Of a stretch of DNA of 13,651 nucleotides, positions 1 through 9,301 are shown one piece after another. This DNA is from Rodentolepis nana. Its lineage: Eukaryota; Platyhelminthes; Cestoda; Cyclophyllidea; Hymenolepididae. The stretch lies in the NCBI GenBank assembly GCA_900617975.1, contig UZAE01014542.1, positions 1-13,651 on the forward strand. The letters run 5' to 3'. The notes beneath the pieces are model-generated. The model did not search any database. It had not been told where the DNA came from and saw nothing but the letters and a program-made list of their open reading frames with translations. A program made the position numbers and the translations under genes. Every line of letters starts with the position of its first letter. The first letter of the stretch is position 1.

Positions 1-1222
1 TCATCGACAAGAACGGCCAATATCTAATTGAATAAAGTTATATTTTTAAACAAAAATTCCGAATTTGCCTTCTTATTTGAAATCGACAATGACTTAGTTG
101 CCAACCCAATAACTTGTCTTTAATGTTTTCAATCGTCTTCGTGACTTAAAAGAATTATTTTTGAAATTTATTGCCTCCCAATGAGACTTATTTGAGCTTG
201 GTTTAATCAAACTATATTTTCAATGAAATGCATAAATGGGAGAAATTGACAGAATCATAAAAAAATATTATTATGTTCAATTTTGATTTGCCGTATTTTT
301 TGTGCAGAAAGGATTATCAAATTTTGATACAAATAACTTCCTTAGTTAACGCTAACTAGTAACTTTTCTGAATGAAGCAAATTTATGTTCTACTTCGGGT
401 AATTGATCGAAAGAAATACATTACCGCCCCCAGCACCTGGGTTCAGTGCTGTCATATTTGTCTTAGACACTCCACATTTACCCCTTCAAAGTCTCGAAGT
501 GCATTTTTATGACCACTATATCGTCAAAGTCTTTGCGAAAAAATTAACTGACTTGAAAAAATCAATAAACTACTAAAAGTCAAACGTGGTTGCGATAACA
601 GCAAAGACAAAATGTGTAACAAGCCTACAATCTGTAAATTCTTCGACTGTTAAATATTTAATGGCTAAATAAAAGCAGCCTTGCGTAACGTTGGCTCAGT
701 CATGGTCGAATTAATGATCCTGTGTACTAAGTTAATATGATGAAAAAATTACAGACACCTCTGATCTCTTTTTTCCGAAATGCGTGGGTTCAAATTACGG
801 CTCCCACGAGAAACATTAATTCCACATGGGTTCCGAAAATCGTGGCACTGGCTACATAGAATAAGCCGATTTGTGTTCATCATTACAATTTTGCTGCCAA
901 TACAAAATGATTAATTGAGCCATTCACTTATCATTTATATGCAAATTATAGGATTTTTGCGTTAATAAAGCGATATTGAACCAAATGTCTCTTAATTTGC
1001 ATAACTAGATGGTTAAATTGGAAAGCTATGGGCGCTAAGGTGCTAAGAAAAGTATTTCTATGATATTTGAATATGGATGGAACTTGGAAGCTACATCAAA
1101 ATGGAAAAAAGAATGAAGCTCGCGTGAAATATAACTCGCTCTGTTCCCTTTAAAATAATCCATTTGGTTAACGACGTCATTAGGGCTTCTATGATAGGGC
1201 ATTACCAAATGCATCATCCTCA
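1..1222. other. AT-rich stretch, no gene recognised
   Basis: No open reading frame here has protein-like composition, and no tRNA, rRNA or snRNA pattern was found. The only small structure noted is a perfect 6-bp inverted repeat, CGTGGG at 783-788 and CCCACG at 803-808, with a 14-nt loop. Its arm holds a GGTTCAAAT string that looks like a tRNA T-arm, but no acceptor stem, anticodon arm or A box goes with it. I treat the stretch as intergenic or intronic DNA. Confidence 0.6.
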
Positions 1223-1778
1223 TTGGTTAATAGGGTTTTTTGGAAAAAGGTCACAAAATTCTGGACCGAAAAGAACGCAAAAGATCATGTACTAAAACAT
1301 ACTAACGCATTACTGACTTTCATATCGCTTGTTGAATTAATTCGGTGCATCAAGATTTTTGGACTAAATACTGATCGCTGCGGAATTATTGGCAATGACC
1401 GCGCTGACACTTTTTAAGAAGACCATAATTTTGTCAGGCATAGACCATCCGATGTCTTTCCACAAAACGAAGATCTTAATAAGGAGAGAATTCAAGACTT
1501 TAAGAAGTAACAAACTTATAGCTCGAACAAAGGAGAAGCAGTGCAAGGTGGACTGGCCAAGAATAGAAGCTGTTGTTGAGTTTAGAATGTGTACCGGAGA
1601 CAATTGCCTGACGAAACACCTTTACAGATTGTGCGTAAACGCTCAACCAACATGCCCCCTAAGTGGCATACAGAAGGAAATGGAGAAGACCCACCTGATT
1701 CAGCGTCTAGTCACAAATACAAAGGCAGAAACCCAGAGATACTGGGAAACCAGAAGTCAACTAATTAACTACCGTTAA
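1223..1778 (+). pseudogene. Non-LTR retrotransposon (LINE) remnant: RNase H tail and C-terminal region
   Basis: This is a decayed 3' end of a LINE ORF2-type polyprotein. Intact copies of such proteins carry reverse transcriptase and RNase H and copy the element into the genome. The reading frame starting at 1223 ends with CGIIGNDRADTF at about 1382-1417, matching the last RNase H motif (usually GHxGIxGNExAD). The expected histidine before CGI is an arginine, and a stop follows ADTF. The protein continues in another frame from 1389 to 1778 after a small deletion near the T5 run at about 1412. That second part has VEFRMCTGDNCLTKHLYR at about residues 63-80 and RYWETR at 117-122. Both match the conserved C-terminus of arthropod jockey-like elements (FRLxTGHDCLxxHLxRIG ... 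RYWEAR). The usual CxxC-H-C metal site is damaged: CPLS replaces CPLC and HLIQR replaces HLxxC. No reverse transcriptase domain lies upstream. The left boundary is uncertain, because residues before about 1340 are not recognisable. It is a dead fragment. Confidence 0.72.
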
Positions 1779-1797
1779 ATGTCCTAAAGCCCACATG

Positions 1798-1807
1798 CAG
1801 GGTGTCC
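1798..1807 (-). repeat. Putative terminal inverted repeat end of mariner-type element
   Basis: CAGGGTGTCC reads inward from 1798 and lies beyond the stop codon of the transposase remnant. Elements with this type of transposase commonly end in (TA)CAGGGTGTCC. The target TA would be the TG at 1796-1797, one substitution away. No matching GGACACCCTG was found at the other side, so the 5' end of the element is missing or too diverged to see. Confidence 0.5.
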
Positions 1808-1910
1808 AAAAATGTATACGCATTGAAATTAATTGTAACCATGGCGCTTAATTATAATTTTATTATTTAAAAACGTCGAAAAATTTGCAAGCTTAATTTT
1901 ATCGTTTTCG

Positions 1911-2330
1911 TTACTTGTCCTCAAAATGACGTCCATTTCGATCCAGGTACTACTGACAGCGCCAGCCAATGAAATCGCACACATCATGAAATAATTCCCT
2001 TGGAATTCAGACCCATTCAAGATGAATGACTTCTCTTAATTCAGTGACTGTTGCAGATTTCATAGCGTAGACTTTGTCTTTTAAGTATCCCCATAAGAAA
2101 AAATCTAGTGATGTGAGGTCTGACAAACAGGGAGGAGATTCAACAAAACCTCTTCGTTCAATCTACCAGTTTGGCAAGACCTCATCAAGGAATGACTTAA
2201 CATCGCGATGGTTACGTAGGGGTGCCCCCGTCTTGTTGAAAATAAAACTCTTCTTCTTCAAAGCCTTCTCTAATGCTTGTCATAAACAGACTGCTGCAGA
2301 ACGTTCAAGTAAATGGGACCGATTAAAGTA
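1911..2330 (-). pseudogene. Mariner/IS630-type DDD transposase remnant (C-terminal half)
   Basis: Read on the minus strand, this is the C-terminal half of a cut-and-paste transposase. Recognisable pieces in order are: GPIYLNVLQQ near 2310-2320; FQQDG near 2230-2245, which holds the second catalytic Asp; HRDVKSFLDEVLPNW; LDFFLWGYLKDKVY, which holds the third catalytic Asp; IPRELFHDVCD; and NGRHFEDK just before the TAA at 1911-1913. The spacing between the second and third Asp, read through the breaks, is 41 residues if the Asp before FFLWG is the catalytic one, which fits a DD41D-like group. The copy is dead. It has in-frame stops at 2163-2165, 2007-2009 and 1950-1952, a one-base insertion in the C5 run at 2225-2229, and no recognisable N-terminal half or DNA-binding domain. 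The family match is by motif memory, not a search. Confidence 0.78.
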
Positions 2331-2521
2331 CTATTATTTTAAGTTTATACATTTTTGGCATTTGTTATAAATAGATATTGATCACTAAGCATTTCAAAGA
2401 TTGTCGTTGATCTTAATGCAAGCATAGTAAAGTGGGAAAAGTTGAAATTAGAGGATGCAACTAGATTTTAAACAAAAATTTAGTAAATATCGTATGCTGA
2501 AATCTCTTTTCTATCTCATTC

Positions 2522-2713
2522 ATTTGCCATACTTGAAGTGAGAAGTCAACTGCGAAGCCTGAAGTCAACTAAAGGGCTAATGATAACCATCAAGACGAAC
2601 TGAAGTCAGCTAAATGGCTAATGATAACTATCAAAACGCCTCCAAGTCAACTAAAGGGCTAATGATAACCATCAAGACGCCTGAAATTTGATATAAATAA
2701 ATTTGCCATACTT
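2522..2713 (+). mobile_element. Truncated retroposon copy A with 13-bp target-site duplication
   Basis: ATTTGCCATACTT occurs at 2522-2534 and again at 2701-2713, flanking a 166-bp insert (2535-2700). The insert ends in the AT-rich tail GATATAAATAA next to the right duplication. This is the classic footprint of target-primed reverse transcription. The body matches the 3' end of the ~327-bp family seen at 9302, 11467, 13039 and 13377: AAGCCTGAAGTCAACTAAAGG, then TGATAAC(C/T)ATCAA, then the tail. The 5' three quarters of the element are missing. The internal 3'-end sequence is present three times in tandem, which is not seen in the other copies. Confidence 0.75.
2561..2683 (+). repeat. Three tandem 41-bp units
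   Basis: Units begin at 2561, 2602 and 2643, exactly 41 bp apart. The shared core is AGTCA(A/G)CTAAA(G/T)GGCTAATGA followed by TAAC(C/T)ATCAA(G/A)ACG. Units 1 and 3 are nearly identical over this core (AACTAAAGGG, ACCATCAAGACG). Unit 2 carries AGCTAAATGG and ACTATCAAAACG, the variants also found in the 13039-13350 copy. A partial match, GAAGTCAACTGC, precedes the first unit at 2542. Confidence 0.85.
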
Positions 2714-3233
2714 AACTTGCCATTTAGCATGTCCATTTGTAGCACTTTCAATCTCAAATTTACTTCTCCAACTATTGATGAATTTTTCGAATCTATTTTC
2801 TCCATAATTTCTCCTGTTAGAAATAGAGCACTTGAATATTTTTAGTCCAAGGAATGAAACTGACTTTAAAGCTAGAATTTGACCCCAGGGCCTCAAGCCT
2901 TACTCACAGCTTCATGTTTTAACATTTTCCATGAATCGTTCCTACTTCTAGGGTGTGTGTGCAGTGAATATTAACTGGTTAATTAACGTGACTATTAGCA
3001 ATTGAGAAGAGCTAACGCGTTCCAGCACGGAAGGACTCATTTGAATTCACTCAAGATGGAGACTAATAAACCCTGTCTTTAGTGTATTCATGATATGCTT
3101 CACCATAGTCCAAATGCATATAGCGAACCCATTTCCAAGAAGCCATGTTTCTTCCAGAGTTGATATTTTTGAAGGAATGCTGAAGACAGTTCTTCAGTAT
3201 TCAAATTGAGCAAAATGTGCGTTACCTTCTAAA
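2714..3233. other. No gene recognised; 3' flank of the U2AF-like gene
   Basis: Open frames here are short and without recognisable motifs. The stretch lies beyond the likely polyadenylation signal of the minus-strand gene at 3487-4029, so it is probably intergenic. Confidence 0.5.
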
Positions 3234-3239
3234 TTTATT
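3234..3239 (-). promoter_or_regulatory. Candidate polyadenylation signal AATAAA
   Basis: TTTATT on the plus strand reads AATAAA on the minus strand, about 250 nt after the stop codon of the U2AF-like exon. It is the only canonical AATAAA in the 3' flank between 3234 and the stop codon, and no ATTAAA variant was seen there. In an AT-rich sequence this could be chance. Confirmation needs transcript ends. Confidence 0.4.
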
Positions 3240-3486
3240 CGATATACATACTTAATTCACATCATTTGCAACAAATGTAGTAGGATAAAGGGAGAGACAA
3301 GGAAGCCAGACAGAGTCAAATATACTTAGGAAGTCGGAGATGTTAAAAAATAGGAGGCATTAGATTTTGTTACGGCCACGCAGATGATCATACACTTTTT
3401 TTAAATAAATAAGTTGCATTGGTATATGGGCAAGTTTAGAGAAGAGTATGGGATTAAAATATACCACCGAGGTATAATGTCTTGTC

Positions 3487-4029
3487 TCAACCAAACTCTC
3501 CAGCCGCATATTTAGCTGGATCGCAGAAACTTGTCGACACTATTCGACCATTGTACTTTCTACCTCCTAAAGCTAAACCGGCTGCCTGAGCTTGTTGCAC
3601 ATTGGCAAACTCGACGAAAATTTTACAGGAGTTTGTGAGTGGATAAACGCCTGATTTGGGTTGAGGCAAGTGAATTGAGACGACGGCTCCATGTCGGCGA
3701 CATTCCGTTCGGACATCCTCCAAAACCTCGGCATAATCTTCTGGGGTATCGATGTCTTTTGGAGACACCATATTGGCAAGACAAAGAATTTTAGATGGTG
3801 TGTTAATCTGGGAATTGGGAATTAATGAAGAAGAGTTAGAAGCCTGGTTGCTGAGCAAAGACGATAGAGAAGTTGGAGGGGGCGCTGTTAAAAGGTAATC
3901 TGCCCGAATGGCAAAGAACTTTCCTCCACCAGCTGGGTGGTTCTGAAGACCCAGACAAGCTAAATCGGCGCTTTCTGAGGCAATGTATTCGAAGAAACCA
4001 CACCCTTTTGACATTGCTGTTACTGGGTC
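3487..4029 (-). CDS. Terminal exon of a U2AF large-subunit-like splicing factor (RRM2 end + UHM)
   Basis: The exon encodes 180 residues and a TGA at 3487-3489, with no internal stop in AT-rich surroundings. U2AF65 (U2AF2) binds the polypyrimidine tract in the nucleus and recruits U2 snRNP to the branch site. The first residues, DPVTAMSKGCGFFEY, match the end of RRM2 in U2AF65 (SATGLSKGYAFCEY in human). They follow the splice acceptor in phase 0, which is why I start at 4029 and not at the internal ATG at 4014. Numbered from that ATG, residues about 43-75 are a Pro/Ser-rich linker and residues about 76-167 are the U2AF homology motif. Within it I see ILCLANMV, the acidic helix LEDVRTEC, CKIFVEF, GRKYNGR and FCDPAKY. 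The UHM Arg-X-Phe ligand motif is R-K-Y here. RNP1 of RRM2 is K-G-C-G-F-F-E-Y, so an aromatic position is Cys. The protein ends EFG, where human U2AF65 ends DFW. RRM1, the RS region and the start of RRM2 are not in this exon. It may be the organism's U2AF2 or a diverged paralogue; a partial pseudogene copy is less likely because the frame is intact. Confidence 0.88.
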   Translation of the reverse strand, partial: DPVTAMSKGCGFFEYIASESADLACLGLQNHPAGGGKFFAIRADYLLTAPPPTSLSSLLSNQASNSSSLIPNSQINTPSKILCLANMVSPKDIDTPEDYAEVLEDVRTECRRHGAVVSIHLPQPKSGVYPLTNSCKIFVEFANVQQAQAAGLALGGRKYNGRIVSTSFCDPAKYAAGEFG

Positions 4030-4042
4030 CTGAAAAGCAAGT
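4030..4042 (-). promoter_or_regulatory. 3' splice site (intron acceptor) of the U2AF-like gene
   Basis: On the minus strand the sequence reads CTTGCTTTTCAG then GACCCAGTA. The AG at 4031-4030 is followed in frame by the RRM2 residues DPVTAMSKG, which align with known U2AF65 protein. The pyrimidine run is short. A possible branch-point string, CTAGTTTAC, lies just upstream. The intron therefore extends to higher coordinates from 4030. Confidence 0.75.
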
Positions 4043-5029
4043 AAACTAGGATTATTGTTTAAGAATTATTCAAGGTTAAAATCACAATTACTATCCCTCG
4101 AAGCAATATCTATTGTTCGCCAATAACCCTCTCCTAGATACCAAAACTATTTATTTTCCAGAATTAAATCTGGTACTTTCTGACTGCATAGCCTTATTTT
4201 CATTTGCCGGAGTAATTATGGACTTCCGATCGTAACAGCTTTATCCCCCATAATTGGAAGCAAGAAAGTGTACTTTTATGATTAAATTCTACGGCTAAAT
4301 GGTAAAAATTTCAAGCCTCATTTATTAAGCGTGGAGGATTAGTGTCATTTAATTCACAAAGGTGAGAACCTAGGACTTATAAGTGAAGTTGGTTATTCCC
4401 CACAATGTCATGGCAACTAAATTTGCAGACGCGTTAGTTAGCCGTAGTCCACAAACTAAATGAACACTTTACAGGCGTCAATCTCGTAGAATAGACACAA
4501 AATGTGGTTCTGTCAGTCATATACCGGATGTTTGTCCATTTTGGACAATCATATTATGAAGATATTTATGGCAAACGAAAGTAAATTAGAAAAAAACAAA
4601 TAATATTGAGATAGCAATAAAATAAAAATTTTGTCCTAATCCTTGGTGGGCAATTAAAAAATACTAAAAAAACGCTTCAGAACATGCGAATTTCATCCAA
4701 AGCTAAGTCCTTACATCGAAGTGAGGGTTGGATATATGGATCATTGGAGCAGTCCAGCGTAAATTTAGGAATTGAGAAGTATTTTGTGATCCTTGAATTT
4801 TAGGCTGTCCAACTACTTGCTGAATGAAGTCATGTTCCCAGAGTCTAGAGTTTATTAGCCAGTTGACTAATTTAAAACTTCAAAGACTGCTCCAGATGCA
4901 TTCTATACCGACTAGTGGAATGAACACACAGGAAACCACTATCTCTCTCTCTCATTTCTCTCCCATTTCTTTTAATATAAATAGCCATTCCAATCAAAGT
5001 GATTGAGGCCTTTGTAAAAGAGTAGGGCA
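4043..5029. other. Probable intron sequence, no further exon recognised
   Basis: Upstream of the splice acceptor on the minus strand I cannot find the rest of RRM2 or any RRM1 motif. A short hairpin lies at 4528-4552 (TTGTCCA, TTT, TGGACAA plus three outer pairs). A CT-rich tract (TCTCTCTCTCTC) lies at about 4943-4956. Both are ordinary low-complexity features. Confidence 0.5.
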
Positions 5030-5200
5030 TATCCAGGAGAGCTTGGCTCTACCCTGTTTATTGTCGCTAATTGCTGGTAAACTATAAGATGGCAACGCAC
5101 GAATGCCACGCTAATCATCACTGGCCAATAAATCAGTGGTGAGTCGGCTTCGGCGGGGAGATCGTAGTTTTCCTGTGAGCGGTGCGTGGATCGAGCTAAA
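5030..5200. other. CpG-rich patch with a possible short 5' exon on the plus strand
   Basis: By hand I count about eleven CpG dinucleotides between 5061 and 5200, in a window where CpG is otherwise sparse. On the plus strand an ATG at 5089-5091 in good context (AAGATGG) opens MATHECHANHHWPINQ and reaches a strong donor, CAGTG|GTGAGT, with the GT at 5139-5140. In the unspliced frame a stop follows at once. This could be a promoter-proximal first exon of an unknown gene. It could equally be a non-coding patch. I do not recognise the peptide. Confidence 0.25.
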
Positions 5201-8200
5201 TTTTTATTATTTTTAGATGGGCTAAAATTTCGCCCTAATGCTCGAACTATGCTTTAGAACATTCAAGATTCTAAAATTAGCGAACAAAATTCAAGTCAAA
5301 TTAACAATTGCCCGTCGTATAATACAGTCAAATGAGCTAAGATAAAATTTTTCAGCTGAATTCAATGCAGTCAATGTTCGCTGATAACGGCTCCACGCTC
5401 CACTGATTTCAGTTATTAACTCGGCGCATTAGAAAACTTCGAGTTGGTCGGTAAAAAAGTGGATTTGAAACGGCGTTCTTGAAAAATCATTACAAACGTC
5501 CCCCCAATTGTTTTTCCAACTATTCTTCAATGGAAATTGACTTCCCATTATCAAAGAAGTGCAATTATTTTCAATGAAGACTAACTTTGTTATATTTGTA
5601 ATATTTATGGCTACAAACTTTATGGCCAATCCGAGTTAGAGTTATAAAATAATTATTAAAATCGAGGAGATAAGTTACCTCATTATCTTTTAATTGAGAT
5701 GATTGGGGCATGGTATTCCCAAGACACATCTTATGACATGATTAATTTGAAGTTAATTGATTTCTAACCAGTATGGACTTTATTTTTTTTGTAGAGGAAA
5801 TAAGGAAGATAGATTTTTCTAAATTCTCGGACCACCCATCACTAATCTGTGCTTCAAATTTGGGAATATTTTGCCATTAGCTAAGATGTAGGACAGAACC
5901 ATTCATGCCATAAGTGTTGCATAATTCATGGCAATACTTAGTAAAATTCGATTGGTGAGCAAAACTCGCAGAAGACTACAGAGAACTTCATTCATAAAGG
6001 AGGATAATATCACTTTGAAATCAATGGTGGATTGAGAAATTGATTACTATCTAGTGGTCGTCAATGAAGCAGTTTCCAATACTATAATCGATGTTCAGAT
6101 CGAAATGTGCAGTTAGCCATTATTTGGTCAATGTAAGTGTAATAAAAGACCGCATACAATCTTATCCATCTTTCTGAAGCTACCTCATCTCTGCTGTGCT
6201 AAAACGGCAAGTGGTTTAACCAGTTAGCTTCCACAATCATACTACACATCGTGAACAAGCACTTACCTTAATTAAGAGAATTAATCATAGAAATAGAGTT
6301 AGCAAATGCTGTAAAACGAACGTAAAAATTAAATTAATTAAAAACTCCATCATCTAGATGTAATTTTCAGATTTTTGACCTCCTCTCCTTTGTCGTTAAT
6401 TGGATTTTCTATTACCCGATTTCGGTAATTTCCCATAATTAAAATTGTAATTTAATTATTATAGTAGATAATAACAAAAAAATTGACCACATTCACAGAA
6501 TCTCGAGCAATAGAAACTAGGCTTTTACAGTGATGAAAATGGCCTTAAACTTATATAATTTGAAGTATAAGCCCCCTTGATGTCAAACAGAAGTTTTAAC
6601 TTGTCAAATAAGTATTCGCAATGCATTATCTTCTTTTTTCGATGGTCAGCCAACTTTTAGAATTTCTACCTTTCGCTGTCCGAATCTCATTTTAAATGTC
6701 AGCAATTGTTGAAAATTTTCTAGATGGAGTGAAATAAATCAATGTTGCCGAGTGGGTGGATCACAGAGTAGAATATTTATTATACGACGCAAAAAAAACA
6801 CTGCGCTGTAGTTTTCTCCCTGGATGCACCCGACTGATTTGCAGTTAAGTAACGAGAGCAAGAGGCTGGTATTTTCAAGCAAGTAGCAAGAGAGAAGACC
6901 TTTTATTGCCAGTGTAAAGCTCGACCATAAAATATTAATCAGCGTTGAGCAAGATAAAATCCACTCCAATACTAGCTTCAGTTTTGACTATCAATTGATT
7001 CAAATGGAAAGAGAGGAAGGGGGCAAAGGAACATATTCAAATATGGTTTCCGTGCACAATTTATCGAACCGCATGAACAGCGTTTTATCGATTATTGATA
7101 TTTTAAAACACCCCACACTCTGTTAAGGTGTTCCCATACTTTGTCACTAAAACACAATCCATATATGATATCGGAGCCTCCATATTGGATTGCTTTTCAA
7201 TATCATTTTTGTTAATGACTTAAAATTGCCCTCACAATCCTCCGCTTAATGCCAGCTTTAGTTTGATAGCGCAGCTTTATGTGACTCGTTTTAGTGCCTC
7301 CATTGAGAGGATTCGCCCCATTCTTTATGGCCTTCCCTGGTCAGTATACACCCCGATATCTATGACGTCAAAACGATGGTTGTTTTAAATTACGGCCCAA
7401 ACTTTGGATAAAGGACAATATCCTCTATCACGTATCATTGACAAAACAAAGATGTCGTAAATTTCCATGTTGAATTTTTCATTTAGCAATATATCAAAAC
7501 AAAAGAAATAAAATTTTTGAATAATAAAAAGTAACTAAATCTGTAAGTTTAACTTAAAAAGGCGAGGAAGAAAAGGGTAGAATAATAAGGAGTCGAGAAA
7601 AATTTACGTCATCCAAATTCCAATCCAGTTTAGTTTTAAATTTAACGTTTCGCAACCACGTATTTGTTTGTTGCGACTGAAATGAATTTCCTTAAAAACT
7701 TGTTGATTTAGCTTTGATAAAATATTTAGAGGCTGAAGAAATCTAGGTAGTTCATAGAGGATTCTATTGTCAACTTTATTGGGAAAAGATCACAAATGAT
7801 TAATTTGATGCTATCGTTATACGTTAGGAAATGGCTGCGAGATATAGTTTTTATATGTTTCAGGATTCGTAATTTTATTTTACTCTGAAGGATGATAATT
7901 AACCTTGAAAAAAAGAAGAAAATGACTTCAACTAACCACAAAAAATTGGATATCAGGTGCCAGTGACTGCCAGAAATGCTCCATGAAACAGAACCATCGA
8001 TACTAGTATAATCAAAATTACCCTGGCTACTTGTAAAATTTGTTGTCGATCGATAACGGAAACACAGAAGAAGATATAGACAATACTATATCTGGTAGAT
8101 CTCTACAAGCATTAAGCAGGGAAAGTCTAACAAGAATACATTGGATCATGTCATATTACCGACAACCAACTTCCATATAGTTTTATATGTAGAAAAACGT

Positions 8201-8797
8201 CTTATTTAAGGAAGAAAGTTATACATTAAATATGCCTATGATTTTTTACGTCTGAACAATGGCGATGATTTTTGAGCAAGGGTTTCTGAAGTCTAGCTCA
8301 TTTACTTTGCTTAAATAGGTTGGAAGTTTTCACATAACAAACCGCATTGTCTTTAAATTTATACAGTCTTGTGAAACAACCCGAAAAAATTTAACGCAAA
8401 GGATTTTCAAGAATTTTTTGTCTCATAAAGAAGTTCCTAAAATTTGGCTTTTAACTTTATTCCCATGGGAAGTGAATTAGGGAAAACGTTGTCACTTAAT
8501 TTGCGCAGAGATGTAAATGGTCATTTTTGAAGTTTCTTTTGGTGTGGATCTTTCAATATTTGCCCGCAGGAAAGCAAAGAAATGGGATAATGTCAAGATC
8601 GAGCTCAATTAGAAGTGATTCAGAAGTGAGACGGTTTAATTGTAACATGTTGCATAGGAACGTCTTCAAATGTGAACATTTTTCTACAATCAGGGGCACA
8701 GAAAGTACCAATTTTATCCACAGAGTTGACTATAAAAATAGTTAAGAAAGTGCCCATTAAATGATGACTCCAATCCTACGATAACCTTAACTTGTAC

Positions 8798-8802
<5 letters not shown>
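5201..8802. other. Long AT-rich stretch without recognisable genes
   Basis: Open frames on both strands are at most about 76 residues and have low-complexity, hydrophobic or Asn/Lys/Ile-rich composition typical of random AT-rich DNA. Examples are 5429-5629, 6739-6969 and 7726-7941 on minus and 8527-8745 on plus. No transposase, reverse transcriptase or RRM motif, tRNA, or copy of the ~327-bp retroposon was seen. If the U2AF-like gene continues upstream, this would be its intron on the minus strand; otherwise it is intergenic. Confidence 0.5.

Positions 8803-8849
<47 letters not shown>
8803..8849. repeat. (AT)n microsatellite
   Basis: A pure AT dinucleotide run of about 47 bases, ending at an ambiguous base N at 8850. 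The N at the edge of the run suggests that its true length was not resolved by sequencing. Confidence 0.95.
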
Positions 8850-8850
8850 N

Positions 8851-9301
8851 ATTTTTTATAACTTGTTACTGGAATAATTGAACACTATCTTGATTTGCCT
8901 TCAGCAGTCTTAAATCGTTGACTTCCAATTACGTTTCATTTAGAAGGTTCGGGTGATATATGAATCGATTGATGTACCCAATGCCAAGAGGAGCATGACG
9001 TGGTCAAATACAAAGGCAAAAAAAATTATAAGATAGTCGGGTAATATCGAGAACATAGTGCTCAGATGAGGCATTCTTCTTTCAATTTATTGATTTTCAT
9101 TGAATCTTCTTACTCTTCCCCCCTCCCACCCTCTTGTTAAAATGCTTGAAGTGATTAAATGTAGCGCTGTGCTTGCTTTGGCATGAATGGTATTGATGGC
9201 CCTCTTTTAGTAATCAATTAAAGATAGGCTTTCATGTCTACCAAACGTGCGTCTGGGCCACTCTCATTAAAAACTACCAACTGGTTCCATTTTCAAGGTT
9301 T
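8851..9301. other. No gene recognised between (AT)n and retroposon copy B
   Basis: AT-rich DNA with a C-rich spot (CCCCCCTCCCACCC) near 9119-9131. No coding or RNA gene pattern was seen. Confidence 0.5.

Noticed and set aside
783..808. tRNA-like T-arm string (GGTTCAAAT) within a hairpin
   Set aside because: No acceptor stem, anticodon arm or A box surrounds it; the hairpin loop does not match a T loop.
1364..1603. Minus-strand frame of 79 codons
   Set aside because: It is antisense to the LINE remnant, whose plus-strand motifs are recognisable.
2074..2370. Plus-strand frame of 98 codons
   Set aside because: It is antisense to the decayed transposase, which has clear family motifs on the minus strand.
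2561..2683. CRISPR-like array
   Set aside because: The units are directly adjacent with no unique spacers and belong to a eukaryotic retroposon end.
3573..3779. Minus-strand frame of 68 codons
   Set aside because: It overlaps the U2AF-like exon in another frame and has no motif; it is a shadow of the real exon.
5120..5200. Faint resemblance to U1 or U4 snRNA pieces (GGGGAGAT, GTTTTCC, GCTAATTG)
   Set aside because: The pieces are short, out of order and lack Sm site and stem structure, so this is chance similarity.
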